From the NCBI GenBank assembly GCA_052143575.1, contig JBKQSP010000029.1, forward strand, positions 1 to 64,000: a stretch of 64,000 nucleotides of DNA, read 5' to 3'. Source of the stretch: JAKACA01 sp052143575. Its GTDB lineage: Bacteria > Actinomycetota > Acidimicrobiia > Acidimicrobiales > Bog-793. A program made the translations under genes and the position numbers. This document shows positions 63,967 to 64,000 of the stretch, one piece after another; the stretch's first letter is position 1; every line of letters begins with the position of its first letter. Below the pieces are notes generated by a model. It searched no databases. It was not told the DNA's origin and saw only the letters and a list, made by a program, of their open reading frames with translations.

Positions 63967-64000
63967 CTTCCGGCCCTGGGCGGGCTGGTGACTTCCGGCC
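63963..64000 (+). repeat. Start of a possible 25 bp tandem repeat at the window edge
   Basis: GTGACTTCCGGCC occurs twice, 25 bp apart, the second copy ending at the last base. The first copy includes the methyltransferase stop codon. It may be the beginning of a longer tandem array beyond the window. Confidence 0.4.

Overview
This 64 kb window is high-GC DNA from an actinomycete-type bacterium (Actinomycetota). The evidence is GTG/TTG starts, dense 4-bp start/stop overlaps, an F420-type luciferase-like oxidoreductase, a GAF-ANTAR protein, SigJ/SigG-type sigma factors with NTF2-like tails, SCO6745-, DUF5996- and DUF899-family proteins and many secreted proteins built of Cys-AVG/WNG repeats. 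Acidimicrobiia or a relative is plausible but cannot be proven here. There is no complete rRNA or tRNA gene, no CRISPR array and no intact transposase. The region reads as accessory chromosome: regulators, transporters, single enzymes and many broken gene pieces.

Layout. 0-6.5 kb: a HigA-like antitoxin with a decayed toxin, then a 5.2 kb segment bounded by direct repeats that carry the 3' half of a tRNA-Gly(GCC). Inside are an MmpL remnant, a TetR regulator, an HdeD membrane protein, a second-type FtsH protease and a DoxX protein; it resembles a small stress-tolerance island. 6.5-9.5 kb: SCO6745, two-domain VOC and Rieske genes. 9.5-14 kb: an ABC-2 exporter operon (two permeases, ATPase, membrane protein) next to a TetR gene whose start touches a perfect palindrome, and an internally deleted epimerase gene. 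14-30 kb: a secreted protein, glucose-6-phosphate dehydrogenase, LLM oxidoreductase, SRPBCC, DUF899, a TetR/alcohol dehydrogenase pair, HAD phosphatase, a cyclase-like/NB-ARC regulator, PNPOx, AraC, a methyltransferase, a HIT-like protein and a TetR/MFS efflux pair. 30-34 kb: a 780-residue secreted repeat protein and an ECF41-type sigma factor divergent from its probable target, a carboxymuconolactone decarboxylase-family gene.

34.4-37.6 kb is the most notable part. An NTF2-like gene, a mannonate-oxidoreductase-type SDR and a single gene fusing gluconokinase to a LarA-family nickel epimerase form a probable operon. The LarA part keeps all the catalytic and cofactor positions checked. Together they could convert fructuronate to mannonate to gluconate to 6-phosphogluconate, a hexuronate route that avoids KDG.

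37.6-45 kb: an ECF sigma/anti-sigma/ABC operon, then an SPFH/ribbon-helix-helix/ABC cassette whose ATPase carries a frameshift. 45-64 kb: hydrolase, GH43-like secreted protein, fatty acid desaturase, GAF-ANTAR, DUF5996 and YoaK, MscS with a Thr/Ser-rich companion, a further ABC exporter, SigG with a convergent STAS gene, a MoaD-like/BNR pair, a Cys-containing HTH regulator, GNAT, DedA, HD, DoxX, a Mop-like TOBE protein coupled to a membrane protein, and a methyltransferase. Two single-base frameshifts (near 22,126 and 42,994) may be real or assembly errors.
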